The notes beneath the pieces are model-generated. The model did not search any database and was not told the DNA's origin. It saw only the letters and a program-made list of their open reading frames with translations. A DNA stretch of 64,000 nt from Pseudomonas sp. AKS31. Its GTDB lineage: Bacteria; Pseudomonadota; Gammaproteobacteria; Pseudomonadales; Pseudomonadaceae. The DNA is taken from NCBI RefSeq assembly GCF_023634765.1, contig NZ_JAMLFX010000001.1, positions 909,982 through 973,981 of the forward strand, read 5' to 3'. Position numbers and translations under genes: made by a program. This document shows, piece after piece, positions 1 through 7,701 of the stretch; position 1 is the stretch's first letter; the number at the start of each line of letters is the position of its first letter.

Positions 1-13
1 AGGCGTCAGTCGC

Positions 14-979
14 CTAGAACACAAAACGCCCGTCAAACACCGGCTTGTCATCCAGCGCCAAAACGCCGCCGGAAAAGATCAGGTCCAGGTGATGACTGCC
101 CTTGGCGCCACCGCCCAAACCAAGGTGCAAGCCACAATGCCGCTCTTCAAACCCGGCATTGCGCGCATACAAATCCTTCACGCCTTCATTGGTGCCAATC
201 CCCAGTTCTTCGATACGCCGGTTCGAAGGATTGGCGTCCAGGTATTTGTTGAAATCATGCTCCAGCCCCGGTACCTCAGTGGCGATGCGGCTGATGGTCG
301 AGTTTTCGATCCACAACTCCAGCGGCGACTCCAGCACGCCGTACTTGCGCGCAAACGGGATGGTGCTGAGGAACGTACCCTTGAATTTCACATGGCCGTT
401 GATGGCTTCACTGTGCGTGGCGATTTCGCCGGGCGCCAGGTCGAAGTTGCCGACGCCGTTGATGTCGGTCCACTTCTTGATGCTGCTCAGCGGCGTTTCG
501 AACCATGAGCCGTCATCGTCCTTGAAGCTCAGCGTGGTCGCCTGGGACATGCGCTGGATCAGGTGACCGTTGAGCCCGGCGATGCGCTGCGGGGTGACGC
601 TGAAGGTGTCGTAGAAATAATCGCCGTAATCCTTGAACAGCAGCGACTTCTTCCAGTTTTCCGCCATCACGCCTTGCAGCGCACGGACGAACTCCGGGCC
701 ATCGGGGCGCGGGTTGGGCAGGGTGGAAGAGTCGTAGAAGAAAATGTACAGATCGCTGTCGGTGATCGCCGAGGTCAGCGCTGCAGTGCTTTCCAGGTCC
801 AGCCGTCGGGTGCTGAACCGGAAACGCGGATGATCGCCCGCCTGTTCGGCGATGGCGCCGGTCAGCGCTTGGTAATCAGCCGTGTGGCCGAGCAATACCT
901 TCGCCGAGTCGAGGCCGGCAAGGGCAGGGTGGTGTTCGAGGTAGTAAAGGAAATGCGAGATCGCGCGGGGCTTATCCAT
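14..979 (-). CDS. M29-aminopeptidase-like metalloenzyme, possible peptide-maturation enzyme
   Basis: The protein has 321 residues. The start is the ATG at 979 because GGGAGGA lies 5 bases upstream; an earlier in-frame ATG at 1063 has no such site and would run into the hairpin ahead of the gene. The C-terminal third carries an ELGIGTN motif, then HLGLG, then HHLDLIF. That order of Glu, His and HxD is the metal-ligand pattern of M29 aminopeptidases and the related NicX-type dioxygenases. The N-terminal half matches nothing I recognise. No signal peptide is visible, so it should be cytoplasmic. It lies 71 bases downstream of a 45-residue peptide gene on the same strand, with a 10-bp hairpin between them. 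I infer an enzyme acting on that peptide, but a plain aminopeptidase is possible. The coding sequence is secure; the function is not. Confidence 0.6.
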   Translation of the reverse strand: MDKPRAISHFLYYLEHHPALAGLDSAKVLLGHTADYQALTGAIAEQAGDHPRFRFSTRRLDLESTAALTSAITDSDLYIFFYDSSTLPNPRPDGPEFVRALQGVMAENWKKSLLFKDYGDYFYDTFSVTPQRIAGLNGHLIQRMSQATTLSFKDDDGSWFETPLSSIKKWTDINGVGNFDLAPGEIATHSEAINGHVKFKGTFLSTIPFARKYGVLESPLELWIENSTISRIATEVPGLEHDFNKYLDANPSNRRIEELGIGTNEGVKDLYARNAGFEERHCGLHLGLGGGAKGSHHLDLIFSGGVLALDDKPVFDGRFVF

Positions 980-1009
980 GAGTCCTCCCTGACTGACCGT
1001 GAAGAAAGT

Positions 1010-1040
1010 GGCAGGCACGACCGGCCGGACCGTGCCTGCC
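1010..1040. terminator. Strong hairpin between the peptide gene and the M29-like gene
   Basis: GGCAGGCACG at 1010-1019 is perfectly complementary to CGTGCCTGCC at 1031-1040, with an 11-base GC-rich loop. No T tract follows on the minus strand, so it is more likely an mRNA-stabilising or partial attenuating structure than a full terminator. Such a hairpin would give more peptide than enzyme, a usual arrangement in peptide natural-product operons. Confidence 0.55.
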
Positions 1041-1050
1041 CGGAGATGTC

Positions 1051-1188
1051 TTACAGAGGCCACATCGCCGTGCCGAACGGAACTACCGCGTCGGCTTGCA
1101 TCATTTCCACAGCCGCCTCGTGGGTCGGTGCTTCAAACCATTCGTCCAGTTGCAGTTCGGTATCCAAGTCTTTTTCCAGTGCTTGCAT
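1051..1188 (-). CDS. 45-residue peptide, candidate RiPP precursor
   Basis: The reading frame encodes 45 residues, starting MQALEKDLDTELQLDEWFE and ending VVPFGTAMWPL. AGGAGA sits about 6 bases before the ATG, a strong ribosome-binding site. The first half is acidic and helix-prone (LQLDEWFE), like a leader peptide. The end is hydrophobic and aromatic, like a core. No Cys is present, so lanthionine or sactionine chemistry is unlikely. It is the first gene of a minus-strand unit whose next member is an M29-like metalloenzyme, and an AT-rich promoter region lies upstream. I infer a ribosomally made, modified peptide. A small regulatory or accessory protein is the alternative. Confidence 0.55.
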   Translation of the reverse strand: MQALEKDLDTELQLDEWFEAPTHEAAVEMMQADAVVPFGTAMWPL

Positions 1189-1200
1189 GGTCGATCTCCT

Positions 1201-1958
1201 AGATGACTTTCACGGTTATGACTGGCCGGTCGAGGTGGCCGGCAAGACGTGAAGAACCTAGTTCACGGATTTTTGTAATGCAAAAAATTATTCATTTATT
1301 TTTTAAATAGACTTTTTGTTCTGTTTTTTTGTTCGGTTTTTCTTATTTAAAAACAAAAAACTAAGTGACGGTTTTAGTTAGCAAGCTAGCTACCGTCAAT
1401 TTGCAGACGTCCGACAGAAATTTCTGAAACGGAAACTTTGCGTTACGTATCGTAAAGAAAAGTTTACGAAAAAACCCCTAATACAGGGTGAATTCGTCCT
1501 TTGGCGAGTGCTGTAAGGAAAAGCTGCCGAAGCCCGGTCCGCCGGGCGCGGGGCAAGGCTCTGGCGCGCTTGTTTCAGCGGCGTTTGCAAGGTGAGATGC
1601 GCCCCATGCCTGTCGTGCAGGTGCATAACAAGAAGGAGGCGCAATGAACGCCGTGACTGATCTTCACCTCTCTCCGTGGGACGGTTTTTTCCTCGTCCAC
1701 GCCGATGGCCTGCAAAGGCCTGACTCAATTTTTGCAGCCGCTCGAGCATCTCGTGGCGGACACACGCAATCCCGGCAACCGCCACGCTGATCCAGCGGGG
1801 TCTGGCAGCAGGGGGTTAGCGGTGTACAATGCGCCGCGTTTTAACTGTGACCCTCTGCGTAATCGCGCAAATCTCAAGGCTATCCGCCTTGTTCACTCCG
1901 TGGCGCCACAAGCGTTTCGGGTTCGATTTCGTCACAGATAAAAACAAACAGGTGACGC
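1201..1958. other. Long intergenic region with an AT-rich block, no secure gene
   Basis: From about 1261 to 1480 the sequence is far more AT-rich than its surroundings, with runs of T and A, and probably holds the promoter of the minus-strand peptide operon. One small plus-strand frame, 1644-1790 (48 codons, starting MNAVTDLHLSPW), has a good AAGGAGG site 4 bases before its ATG. Its composition is unremarkable and I do not recognise it; it may be a relic or a leader. No RNA gene was recognised. Confidence 0.4.
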
Positions 1959-2021
1959 ATGACCGTTGTAAATAAGCTGAACTCCTGGTGCCTGCGCTGG
2001 GGTTTGATCGGGGCTGCCTGA
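1959..2021 (+). CDS. Putative 20-residue Trp-containing leader peptide of aroP
   Basis: The frame reads MTVVNKLNSWCLRWGLIGAA and has AGGTGA just before the ATG. Two of its 20 codons are Trp (1986-1988 and 1998-2000), a rare amino acid and a substrate of the AroP permease encoded 60 bases downstream. The second Trp codon directly abuts GGTTTGAT (2001-2008), which can pair with ATCAAACC (2056-2063). A smaller GCTGC/GCAGC stem (2013-2017 with 2034-2038) nests inside. A ribosome paused at the Trp codons would block the outer stem. I infer attenuation-type or translational control; the peptide itself is unproven. Confidence 0.45.
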   Translation: MTVVNKLNSWCLRWGLIGAA

Positions 2022-2081
2022 AATCGCAACCTTGCAGCAACGTCTACTGAACATCATCAAACCTTGCGTGAGACCTTTTTC

Positions 2082-3500
2082 ATGAGTGGACAACCCTCGC
2101 AATCAGGCGAGCTTAAACGCGGCCTGAAAAATCGCCATATTCAACTGATCGCCCTCGGTGGCGCGATCGGTACCGGATTGTTCCTCGGCTCGGCCGGGGT
2201 GCTGAAATCCGCCGGCCCGTCGATGATCCTCGGCTACGCCATCTGCGGCTTCATCGCCTTCATGATCATGCGCCAGCTCGGCGAAATGATTGTCGAAGAG
2301 CCGGTGGCCGGTTCCTTCAGCCATTTCGCGCACAAGTACTGGGGCGGCTTTGCCGGTTTCCTGTCGGGCTGGAACTGCTGGATTCTGTACATTCTGGTGG
2401 GCATGTCGGAGCTGACGGCGGTCGGCAAATACATTCATTACTGGGCGCCGGACATTCCGACCTGGGTCTCTGCGGCAGCCTTCTTCGTGCTGATCAATGT
2501 GATCAACCTGGCCAACGTCAAAGTCTTCGGTGAAGCCGAGTTCTGGTTCGCGATCATCAAGGTTGTGGCGATCGTCGGCATGATTGCGCTCGGCAGCTAC
2601 CTGCTGGTCAGCGGCAACGGCGGCCCGCAAGCCTCGGTAAGCAACCTGTGGTCGCACGGTGGTTTCTTCCCGAACGGGGTGAGCGGTCTGGTGATGGCCA
2701 TGGCGATCATCATGTTCTCCTTCGGCGGTCTGGAAATGCTCGGTTTCACCGCCGCTGAAGCCGACAAGCCGAAAACCGTGATCCCGAAAGCGATCAACCA
2801 GGTGATCTACCGGATCCTGATTTTCTACATCGGTGCGCTGGTCATCCTGCTGTCGCTGACCCCGTGGGACAGCCTGCTGGAAACCCTCAACGCGTCCGGC
2901 GATTCGTACAGCGGCAGCCCGTTCGTGCAAGTGTTCTCGATGCTCGGCAGCAACACCGCCGCGCACATCCTCAACTTTGTGGTGTTGACCGCCGCGTTGT
3001 CGGTGTACAACAGCGGCACCTACTGCAACAGCCGCATGCTGCTGGGCATGGCCGAGCAGGGTGATGCGCCGAAAGGTCTGGCGAAGATCGACAAGCGCGG
3101 CGTGCCGGTGCGTTCGATCCTTGCCTCCGCTGCGGTAACGCTGGTGGCTGTGCTGCTGAACTACCTGATGCCGCAACATGCACTGGAACTGTTGATGTCC
3201 CTCGTCGTGGCGACGCTGGTAATCAACTGGGCGATGATCAGTTTCTCGCACTTCAAGTTCCGCCAGCATATGAACAAGACCCAACAGACGCCGCTGTTCA
3301 AAGCGCTGTGGTATCCATATGGCAACTACATCTGCCTGGCGTTTGTTGCGTTCATCCTCGGCGTGATGCTGCTGATCCCGGGCATTCAGATCTCGGTGTA
3401 CGCGATTCCGGTGTGGGTGGTGTTCATGTGGGTCTGCTACGTGATCAAGAACAAGCGCGGTGCGCAGCAGGCCGTGCACGCGGCTGGTGCTGCCAAGTAA
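2082..3500 (+). CDS. aroP: Aromatic amino acid permease AroP
   Basis: This 472-residue inner-membrane transporter imports Phe, Tyr and Trp by proton symport (amino acid permease/APC family). The N-terminal motif NRHIQLIALGGAIGTGLF and the following RQLGEM..EEPVAGSFSHFA closely match Escherichia coli AroP/PheP, and the length equals the family norm with about 12 hydrophobic segments. I chose the ATG at 2082; only a weak GTGAGA precedes it, and an in-frame TTG at 2064 is possible. A structured leader with a candidate Trp-containing peptide lies upstream. It ends in a clear terminator. PheP-type specificity cannot be excluded, but the family assignment is firm. Confidence 0.88.
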   Translation: MSGQPSQSGELKRGLKNRHIQLIALGGAIGTGLFLGSAGVLKSAGPSMILGYAICGFIAFMIMRQLGEMIVEEPVAGSFSHFAHKYWGGFAGFLSGWNCWILYILVGMSELTAVGKYIHYWAPDIPTWVSAAAFFVLINVINLANVKVFGEAEFWFAIIKVVAIVGMIALGSYLLVSGNGGPQASVSNLWSHGGFFPNGVSGLVMAMAIIMFSFGGLEMLGFTAAEADKPKTVIPKAINQVIYRILIFYIGALVILLSLTPWDSLLETLNASGDSYSGSPFVQVFSMLGSNTAAHILNFVVLTAALSVYNSGTYCNSRMLLGMAEQGDAPKGLAKIDKRGVPVRSILASAAVTLVAVLLNYLMPQHALELLMSLVVATLVINWAMISFSHFKFRQHMNKTQQTPLFKALWYPYGNYICLAFVAFILGVMLLIPGIQISVYAIPVWVVFMWVCYVIKNKRGAQQAVHAAGAAK

Positions 3501-3518
3501 GCGCTGCCACAGAAACCC

Positions 3519-3547
3519 AAAACCCGGCCTGAGTGCCGGGTTTTTTT
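3519..3547 (+). terminator. Rho-independent terminator of aroP
   Basis: AACCCGGC and GCCGGGTT flank a CTGAGT loop and are followed by seven T residues, 19 bases after the aroP stop codon. The facing minus-strand gene ends 22 bases further on. Confidence 0.9.
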
Positions 3548-3568
3548 ATGGGTGCAAATGCTGGGACT

Positions 3569-4918
3569 CTATTGATAGTCAGCGACGGGATAGTCCCTGC
3601 ACAAGGTTTCGACCTCTGAGCGAAACTGCGCAAGGAGCAGGGGTTCCAGTGTGTAATCCTGTTCGCCGAGCGGTGCCACAGTAGCCAGAATCCGGCCAAT
3701 CAAATCGACTATCTGCCGGCTGCCGGGGACATCGACCCGGCGCTGCGCCAGAGCGCCCGTACCGATACGCAGCCCGCTGGTAACAAGTGCAGAACGTGGG
3801 TCGCCGGGCAGGCGATGTTTATTGACGATGATCCCGCAGTGCCCCAGCGCCGCTTCCGCGATGGCGCCCGTGATGCCGCCACGCAAGCGAACCAGAACCG
3901 TATGGTTTTCACTGCAGCCGCCGACCACTTCATAGTCCCGTGCCTGGAATGCGCGGGCCATTTCATCCGCTGTGCTGCGGATCTGCGCCATGCAGGCATC
4001 GAATTCTGCCGACATCGCGTAGCCCAGCGCTGCAGCTTTGGCTGCGAGCATGTTGGCGGCGGGCGCGCCTTGCATTCGCGGGTAAACGGCTTGATCCAGC
4101 AGGCGACTGAAAGTAGTCCGCAAACCGGGAATCTTGGTGTTTGCATCAGTACCGCTGAGGATCACGCCACCCCGCGGCCCGGCGAGTTGCTTGTGCGTGC
4201 AGGTGACGGTGACGTGTGCAGCGTCGATCGGACTCGGATGTCGCCCGGTGGCGACAAGGCCGGCGATATGCGAAATGTCGGCGAGCACGATGGCCCCGGC
4301 TTCATCGGCAATTTCGCGAAACCGCTTGAAGTCCACTACTCGCGAATAGGCGGTGGCGCCGCAGAGGATGACGCGTGGGCGATGGGCGAGTGCAAGCAGG
4401 CGAACCTTGTCGTAATCGATGAGACCGTCGGATGTCGTGCCGTACTGGATCGCCTTGTAGTAGGCGCCGGAAAACGCGGCGAGGCTGCCATGCGTCAGAT
4501 GACCACCGTGTTCCACCGCCATGCCCAACAGGGTATCGCCAGGCTCCAGGAGGGCGGTAAGCACTTGGTATATGGCGTTCGACGCTGAGTGTGGCTGCAC
4601 GTTGGCGTATTGCGCGCCGAACAGCTCCCGCGCCCGGCGGATGGCCAGCGACTCGACCCGCTCGACGTTCTCGCACCCGGCGCTGTAGCGCTTGCCGGAC
4701 ATGCCCTCTGCCGTCACGTTGACCAGCACGGAAGCGCAGGCCAGCAACGTTCGCGGCTGGACTGCGCAAGAGGAGGAGACGAGTGAAAGCGTGTGCTGTT
4801 GACGCGTGACTTCGGCGTCGAGAATGGTCGCCAGTTCGGCATCTTCTGCACGCAGATCCGCCAGGCCGCGTCGCAGTAAGTCAGCCTGGTTCTGGAGCGG
4901 TTCGGTAGTGACTGCCAT
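3569..4918 (-). CDS. Divergent serine hydroxymethyltransferase homolog (PLP fold-type I)
   Basis: The protein has 449 residues; the start at 4918 has AAGGA 8 bases upstream. The SHMT framework is clear: ANVQPHS near residue 105, EHGGHLTHGS near 138, ADISHIAGL near 214-220, and the PLP lysine in THKQLAGPRGG (about K243). Two conserved active-site stretches differ from genuine GlyA. The usual RYYGGCE reads RYSAGCE (about residues 77-83), losing the second tyrosine, and HSGSQAN reads HSASNAI. This suggests changed reaction specificity, as in threonine transaldolases or alpha-methylserine enzymes, rather than the housekeeping folate enzyme. It stands alone, facing aroP, with about 540 bases of non-coding DNA behind it. 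Confidence 0.75.
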   Translation of the reverse strand: MAVTTEPLQNQADLLRRGLADLRAEDAELATILDAEVTRQQHTLSLVSSSCAVQPRTLLACASVLVNVTAEGMSGKRYSAGCENVERVESLAIRRARELFGAQYANVQPHSASNAIYQVLTALLEPGDTLLGMAVEHGGHLTHGSLAAFSGAYYKAIQYGTTSDGLIDYDKVRLLALAHRPRVILCGATAYSRVVDFKRFREIADEAGAIVLADISHIAGLVATGRHPSPIDAAHVTVTCTHKQLAGPRGGVILSGTDANTKIPGLRTTFSRLLDQAVYPRMQGAPAANMLAAKAAALGYAMSAEFDACMAQIRSTADEMARAFQARDYEVVGGCSENHTVLVRLRGGITGAIAEAALGHCGIIVNKHRLPGDPRSALVTSGLRIGTGALAQRRVDVPGSRQIVDLIGRILATVAPLGEQDYTLEPLLLAQFRSEVETLCRDYPVADYQ

Positions 4919-5365
4919 TGCTTGATTCCTTCCGTGTGTACTGTGCGCTGCGAACCGCAACGCGACTTCCCTGATTTGCGTGATGCGAACATCCTGCTTG
5001 CCGAATCTGTACCGGCGAATCCGTGTTCTGGCGGCGGTGCGCGCAAAACTTAACCGTGTACAGGCCCCCCGTTTTTCGGTTCTTTCTTGTTCGAAGATGA
5101 GAGGCCAGCTCGACGCATCATAGATTTTTCAGTGGGGAACGCCATCGAATTAATCAAAAAATTAAACATTCTTCAAATAAAATGATTCTTTTTGCCGGCG
5201 CTTCGGGTGTAAAACGGCAGAAGTTCCAGGAGGGTATTCAGGCGCCAGCGTCGATCGCCTCAGGAACCAAGCAGACAAAACGGGCGCTGAAATGCCCGTC
5301 CGGCTTGTCGAGGGCGGCGTTTTTTTAGTGGACTTTTTGTACCGAACCCAAGGAGGGAGAGTGCT
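4919..5365. other. Intergenic region with nested hairpins, no gene recognised
   Basis: This is the non-coding space between the SHMT homolog and the HTH operon. It is AT-rich near 5145-5195. A nested stem occurs at about 5222-5265: outer GTTCC/GGAAC and inner AGGCG/CGCCT. A further hairpin, ACGGGC...GCCCGT, lies at about 5279-5300, with a T tract at 5322-5328 that it does not directly abut. The layout could be a small RNA or a structured leader, but it matches no riboswitch consensus I could apply by eye. Confidence 0.35.
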
Positions 5366-5449
5366 ATGATCTCGCGCGGCACTGACAGGGATAGAACTGC
5401 AATTTCCTACCTCACTTGTGTATGTCCGGAATGTTCATTCGGGACGTGA
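5366..5449 (+). CDS. Possible 27-residue Cys-containing small ORF before the HTH gene
   Basis: The frame begins MISRGTDRDRTAISYLT and continues CVCPECSFGT. AAGGAGGGAG lies about 9 bases upstream of the ATG, the best ribosome-binding site in this intergenic region. It stops 18 bases before the most likely HTH start. The CxCxxC cluster could bind metal or serve as a sensing leader peptide. It may also be chance; no homolog is known to me. Confidence 0.3.
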   Translation: MISRGTDRDRTAISYLTCVCPECSFGT

Positions 5450-5467
5450 CAATGATTGCAGTTAAAA

Positions 5468-6091
5468 ATGGATGGCAAGCATGTGATGCACAGAAAAGAA
5501 AGATCGGAGAATCTGAAAAACAACATCAAATACCTGATCAAGAGTCGCGGGGAGACGCAGTTGTCCTTGTGTCACTCCAGTGGTTTGACGCGTACCACCA
5601 TCTACAACATTCTTGAAGGCAAGGTGGTCAATGTACAACAGTCCACTGTGCGCAAGATTTCTGATTTCTTCGGCGTTTCCTATGAAGAAATAGAGACGAT
5701 CGATTTTGAAGAGAAGGAAACAATCGAAAGTAGTATTTCTCCGCAGGGGAATATGAATCCGGCGGCTGTTCCGGTGATTAAAGAAAGTATGCTGCTGCAA
5801 AGTCTGGATAAAAGAATTGGTGAGTTGGCGACGATTTATCCACTGACTTACTATTTCGGTGCGTCCTTTAATCTGATTGGCGTGCTGCTGGAAAATGAAA
5901 TCAGCGGCATGCATGAATCCGGTGATTTGTTGATCGTACAGAAAGGCGCGTCGAACAGCGATCGGGAAAAACTGGTTTATGACAAAGTAACGGCGAAGTT
6001 ATCCATATGCCATGAGGGCAGCATTGATACGGAGCGTGTAGGTTTGATCGGGGATGTAATCGAGGAACGATTCAATGGACTGCAGTGTTGA
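5468..6091 (+). CDS. Helix-turn-helix transcriptional regulator (Cro/C1 type)
   Basis: About 207 residues. An N-terminal XRE-type HTH occupies roughly residues 15-70: TQLSLCHSSGLTRTTIYNILEGK is followed by the usual STVRKISDFFGVS segment. The C-terminal 130 residues form an uncharacterised domain without membrane segments, possibly a ligand sensor (a LexA/S24-like fold is conceivable, but no catalytic dyad is evident). The start is uncertain: ATG at 5468, an in-frame TTG at 5456, or ATG at 5486; none has a strong ribosome-binding site. The gene overlaps the following transporter by 17 bases, so the two are translationally coupled. Base composition is clearly more AT-rich than flanking genes, which suggests horizontal acquisition. 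It likely controls its own operon. Confidence 0.75.
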   Translation: MDGKHVMHRKERSENLKNNIKYLIKSRGETQLSLCHSSGLTRTTIYNILEGKVVNVQQSTVRKISDFFGVSYEEIETIDFEEKETIESSISPQGNMNPAAVPVIKESMLLQSLDKRIGELATIYPLTYYFGASFNLIGVLLENEISGMHESGDLLIVQKGASNSDREKLVYDKVTAKLSICHEGSIDTERVGLIGDVIEERFNGLQC

Positions 6092-6950
6092 AATGGAAAA
6101 CAGCAAGTACAAATTGCTGGGGTTCGAAAATGGAAAAAGCCTGGCCGTTATCATGGTGATCGCCACAGGCAAGATAATTAAAATAAAACTGAGTGAAGTG
6201 TTGAATAGTGAGATTATGGATAATCTGAATAAAATCGAAGTGAAAAGCCTCTACAAAAAATTCTACTCCCAGGGTGGGGCGTTAACGGCTTACGAAATAA
6301 ACGATCGGCATGAGAGTTCCTGGATGATCTACATTATCCTGAACCTGATGCTGTTCACGCTGTATATCTTCACCAGTATTGCGGCGACGAAGCCGATCTA
6401 CCTGGATTATTTTGACATTGTCGTGACCCCGGGAACTTTTCTTTATCCGCTGACCTTTCTGATCGTTGACCTGTTGAACGAGACCTTTGGTCTGCGGCTG
6501 GCACGCAGGGCGATTCTCTTTGCGTTCATCAGCAATGCGGCGATTATCATTCTATTGGCGATTACCACGCATTTGCCGGGGCTGCCGGGGTGGAAGCTCG
6601 ATGGACCTTACAATGACGTGATCAGTCAATTGTCTTCTGTTCTGGTAGCGTCTTCGATTTCGTTTCTGGTGTCCGAAAACATCAATTCATATCTGTTGTG
6701 CAAGATCAAGGAACTGACCAACTCCAGATTCCTGTTCTTGCGCGTGTTCTTGAGTACGTTGTTTGCAGTCATCATCGACAGCTTTCTGTTCTGCTACATC
6801 GCATTCTATGGAACGATGGAGAACAGTGCGATTTTGAGCATGATCTATGTGCAGATCGCGATCAAAGTGGGTTTTGCTTTCTTTAATATCATGCCCGCCT
6901 ATGGTGCGCGGTCATTGTTCAAGAAGTACCTGACGGGGAGTCAGGCTTGA
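6075..6950 (+). CDS. VUT/YhhQ-family transporter with an N-terminal extension, likely queuosine-precursor uptake
   Basis: The protein has 291 residues; GAGGAA about 8 bases before the ATG supports the start inside the end of the HTH gene. Residues 1-75 are a soluble extension not present in ordinary YhhQ proteins. From about residue 80 there are six hydrophobic segments, with the family-typical PLTFLIVDLLNETFG near residue 130 and an NSYLLCKIKE segment further on. YhhQ/VUT proteins import the 7-deazaguanine precursors preQ0 or preQ1 through the inner membrane. The convergent neighbour is a queC gene of the preQ0 pathway, which supports that substrate. The fused extension may be regulatory. 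Substrate assignment is by family and context only. Confidence 0.75.
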   Translation: MDCSVEMENSKYKLLGFENGKSLAVIMVIATGKIIKIKLSEVLNSEIMDNLNKIEVKSLYKKFYSQGGALTAYEINDRHESSWMIYIILNLMLFTLYIFTSIAATKPIYLDYFDIVVTPGTFLYPLTFLIVDLLNETFGLRLARRAILFAFISNAAIIILLAITTHLPGLPGWKLDGPYNDVISQLSSVLVASSISFLVSENINSYLLCKIKELTNSRFLFLRVFLSTLFAVIIDSFLFCYIAFYGTMENSAILSMIYVQIAIKVGFAFFNIMPAYGARSLFKKYLTGSQA

Positions 6951-6961
6951 TTGAATAGCAG

Positions 6962-6997
6962 AAACGCTCGCTTGGGTGTCCAGGCGAGCGTTTTTTT
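6962..6997. terminator. Bidirectional terminator between the VUT transporter and queC
   Basis: AAACGCTCGC pairs with GCGAGCGTTT across a 12-base loop, followed by a T run on the plus strand. The gene ends on both sides converge here, so it can end both transcripts. Confidence 0.85.
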
Positions 6998-7002
6998 GTG
7001 CC

Positions 7003-7701
7003 TTAATTTAGTTTGAGTTTCAATTTCAAACTGTTGGTCACTTGCTCTTTGTTCTCCAGGAACTCGTTGAGTCCTTTTGCGCGAAGGTTGCACGCGTCGC
7101 AATTGGCGCAACCACTGCCGGCGATACCGTTGTAGCAAGTCAGGGTCTGATGGCGAATCAAGTCCAGTTGATTGTGGTAATCAGCCAGGGCCCAGGTTTC
7201 CGCTTTGTTCAGCCACATCAGTGGCGTTTCCAGACGTAATGTGTAATCCATGCCCAGTTCAAGCGCGTTGTTCAATGCCTTGACGAACTCATCCCGGCAA
7301 TCCGGGTAACCCGAGAAGTCGGTTTCGCAAACCCCGGTAATAACTGTTCTGGCTTGAACCTGATACGCATAGATAGAGGCGAGGGTCAAAAACAGAATGT
7401 TTCTTCCCGGTACGAAAGTGCTCGGCAGGCTTTCTCCAGAGCTGTTGACCGTCGGCACCGGAATGTTGTCGCGGGTCAGGCTGCTGATCGCCAGTTCATT
7501 GAGCAGCGAAACATCCATTACCTTGTGTACGGTCACGCCAAGCTGTTTGCAAAGTTGCTGGGCAACTTCAATTTCCGCGTGGTGACGCTGACCATAATCA
7601 AAGGTAATGCAGTGCACTTCATCGTAGTGAGTCAGCGCATGGATCAGGCAGGTCGTAGAGTCCTGGCCACCACTGAAAACGATAACTGCCTTGTTGCTCA
7701 T
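7003..7701 (-). CDS. queC: 7-cyano-7-deazaguanine (preQ0) synthase QueC, enterobacterial type
   Basis: The 232-residue enzyme converts 7-carboxy-7-deazaguanine plus ammonia and ATP to preQ0, the precursor of queuosine. The PP-loop SGGQDS is at residues 10-15. A Cys-rich zinc site lies near the C terminus ([20 protein letters not shown]). AGGAAG 8 bases before the ATG supports the start. Long stretches such as [20 protein letters not shown] and [12 protein letters not shown] are nearly those of Escherichia coli QueC, and the P-loop is GGQDS as there. The housekeeping queC of pseudomonads, as I recall it, has GGLDS and a different downstream sequence. This is therefore probably a second, horizontally acquired copy paired with the neighbouring HTH-VUT operon. 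Confidence 0.92.
   Translation of the reverse strand: MSNKAVIVFSGGQDSTTCLIHALTHYDEVHCITFDYGQRHHAEIEVAQQLCKQLGVTVHKVMDVSLLNELAISSLTRDNIPVPTVNSSGESLPSTFVPGRNILFLTLASIYAYQVQARTVITGVCETDFSGYPDCRDEFVKALNNALELGMDYTLRLETPLMWLNKAETWALADYHNQLDLIRHQTLTCYNGIAGSGCANCDACNLRAKGLNEFLENKEQVTNSLKLKLKLN

Noticed and set aside
1396..1785. 129-codon minus-strand frame in the gap before aroP
   Set aside because: No ribosome-binding site, it runs through an AT-rich promoter-like stretch, and the translation is Arg/Gln-rich without a recognisable family.
5200..5330. Glycine or preQ1 riboswitch before the HTH-VUT operon
   Set aside because: CTCAGG and some stems are suggestive, but the conserved aptamer cores of neither class can be aligned by eye. 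A covariance search would decide.
5416..5616. 66-codon plus-strand frame overlapping the HTH gene start
   Set aside because: Reads the HTH gene in another frame; the HTH motif in the overlapping frame is clear.
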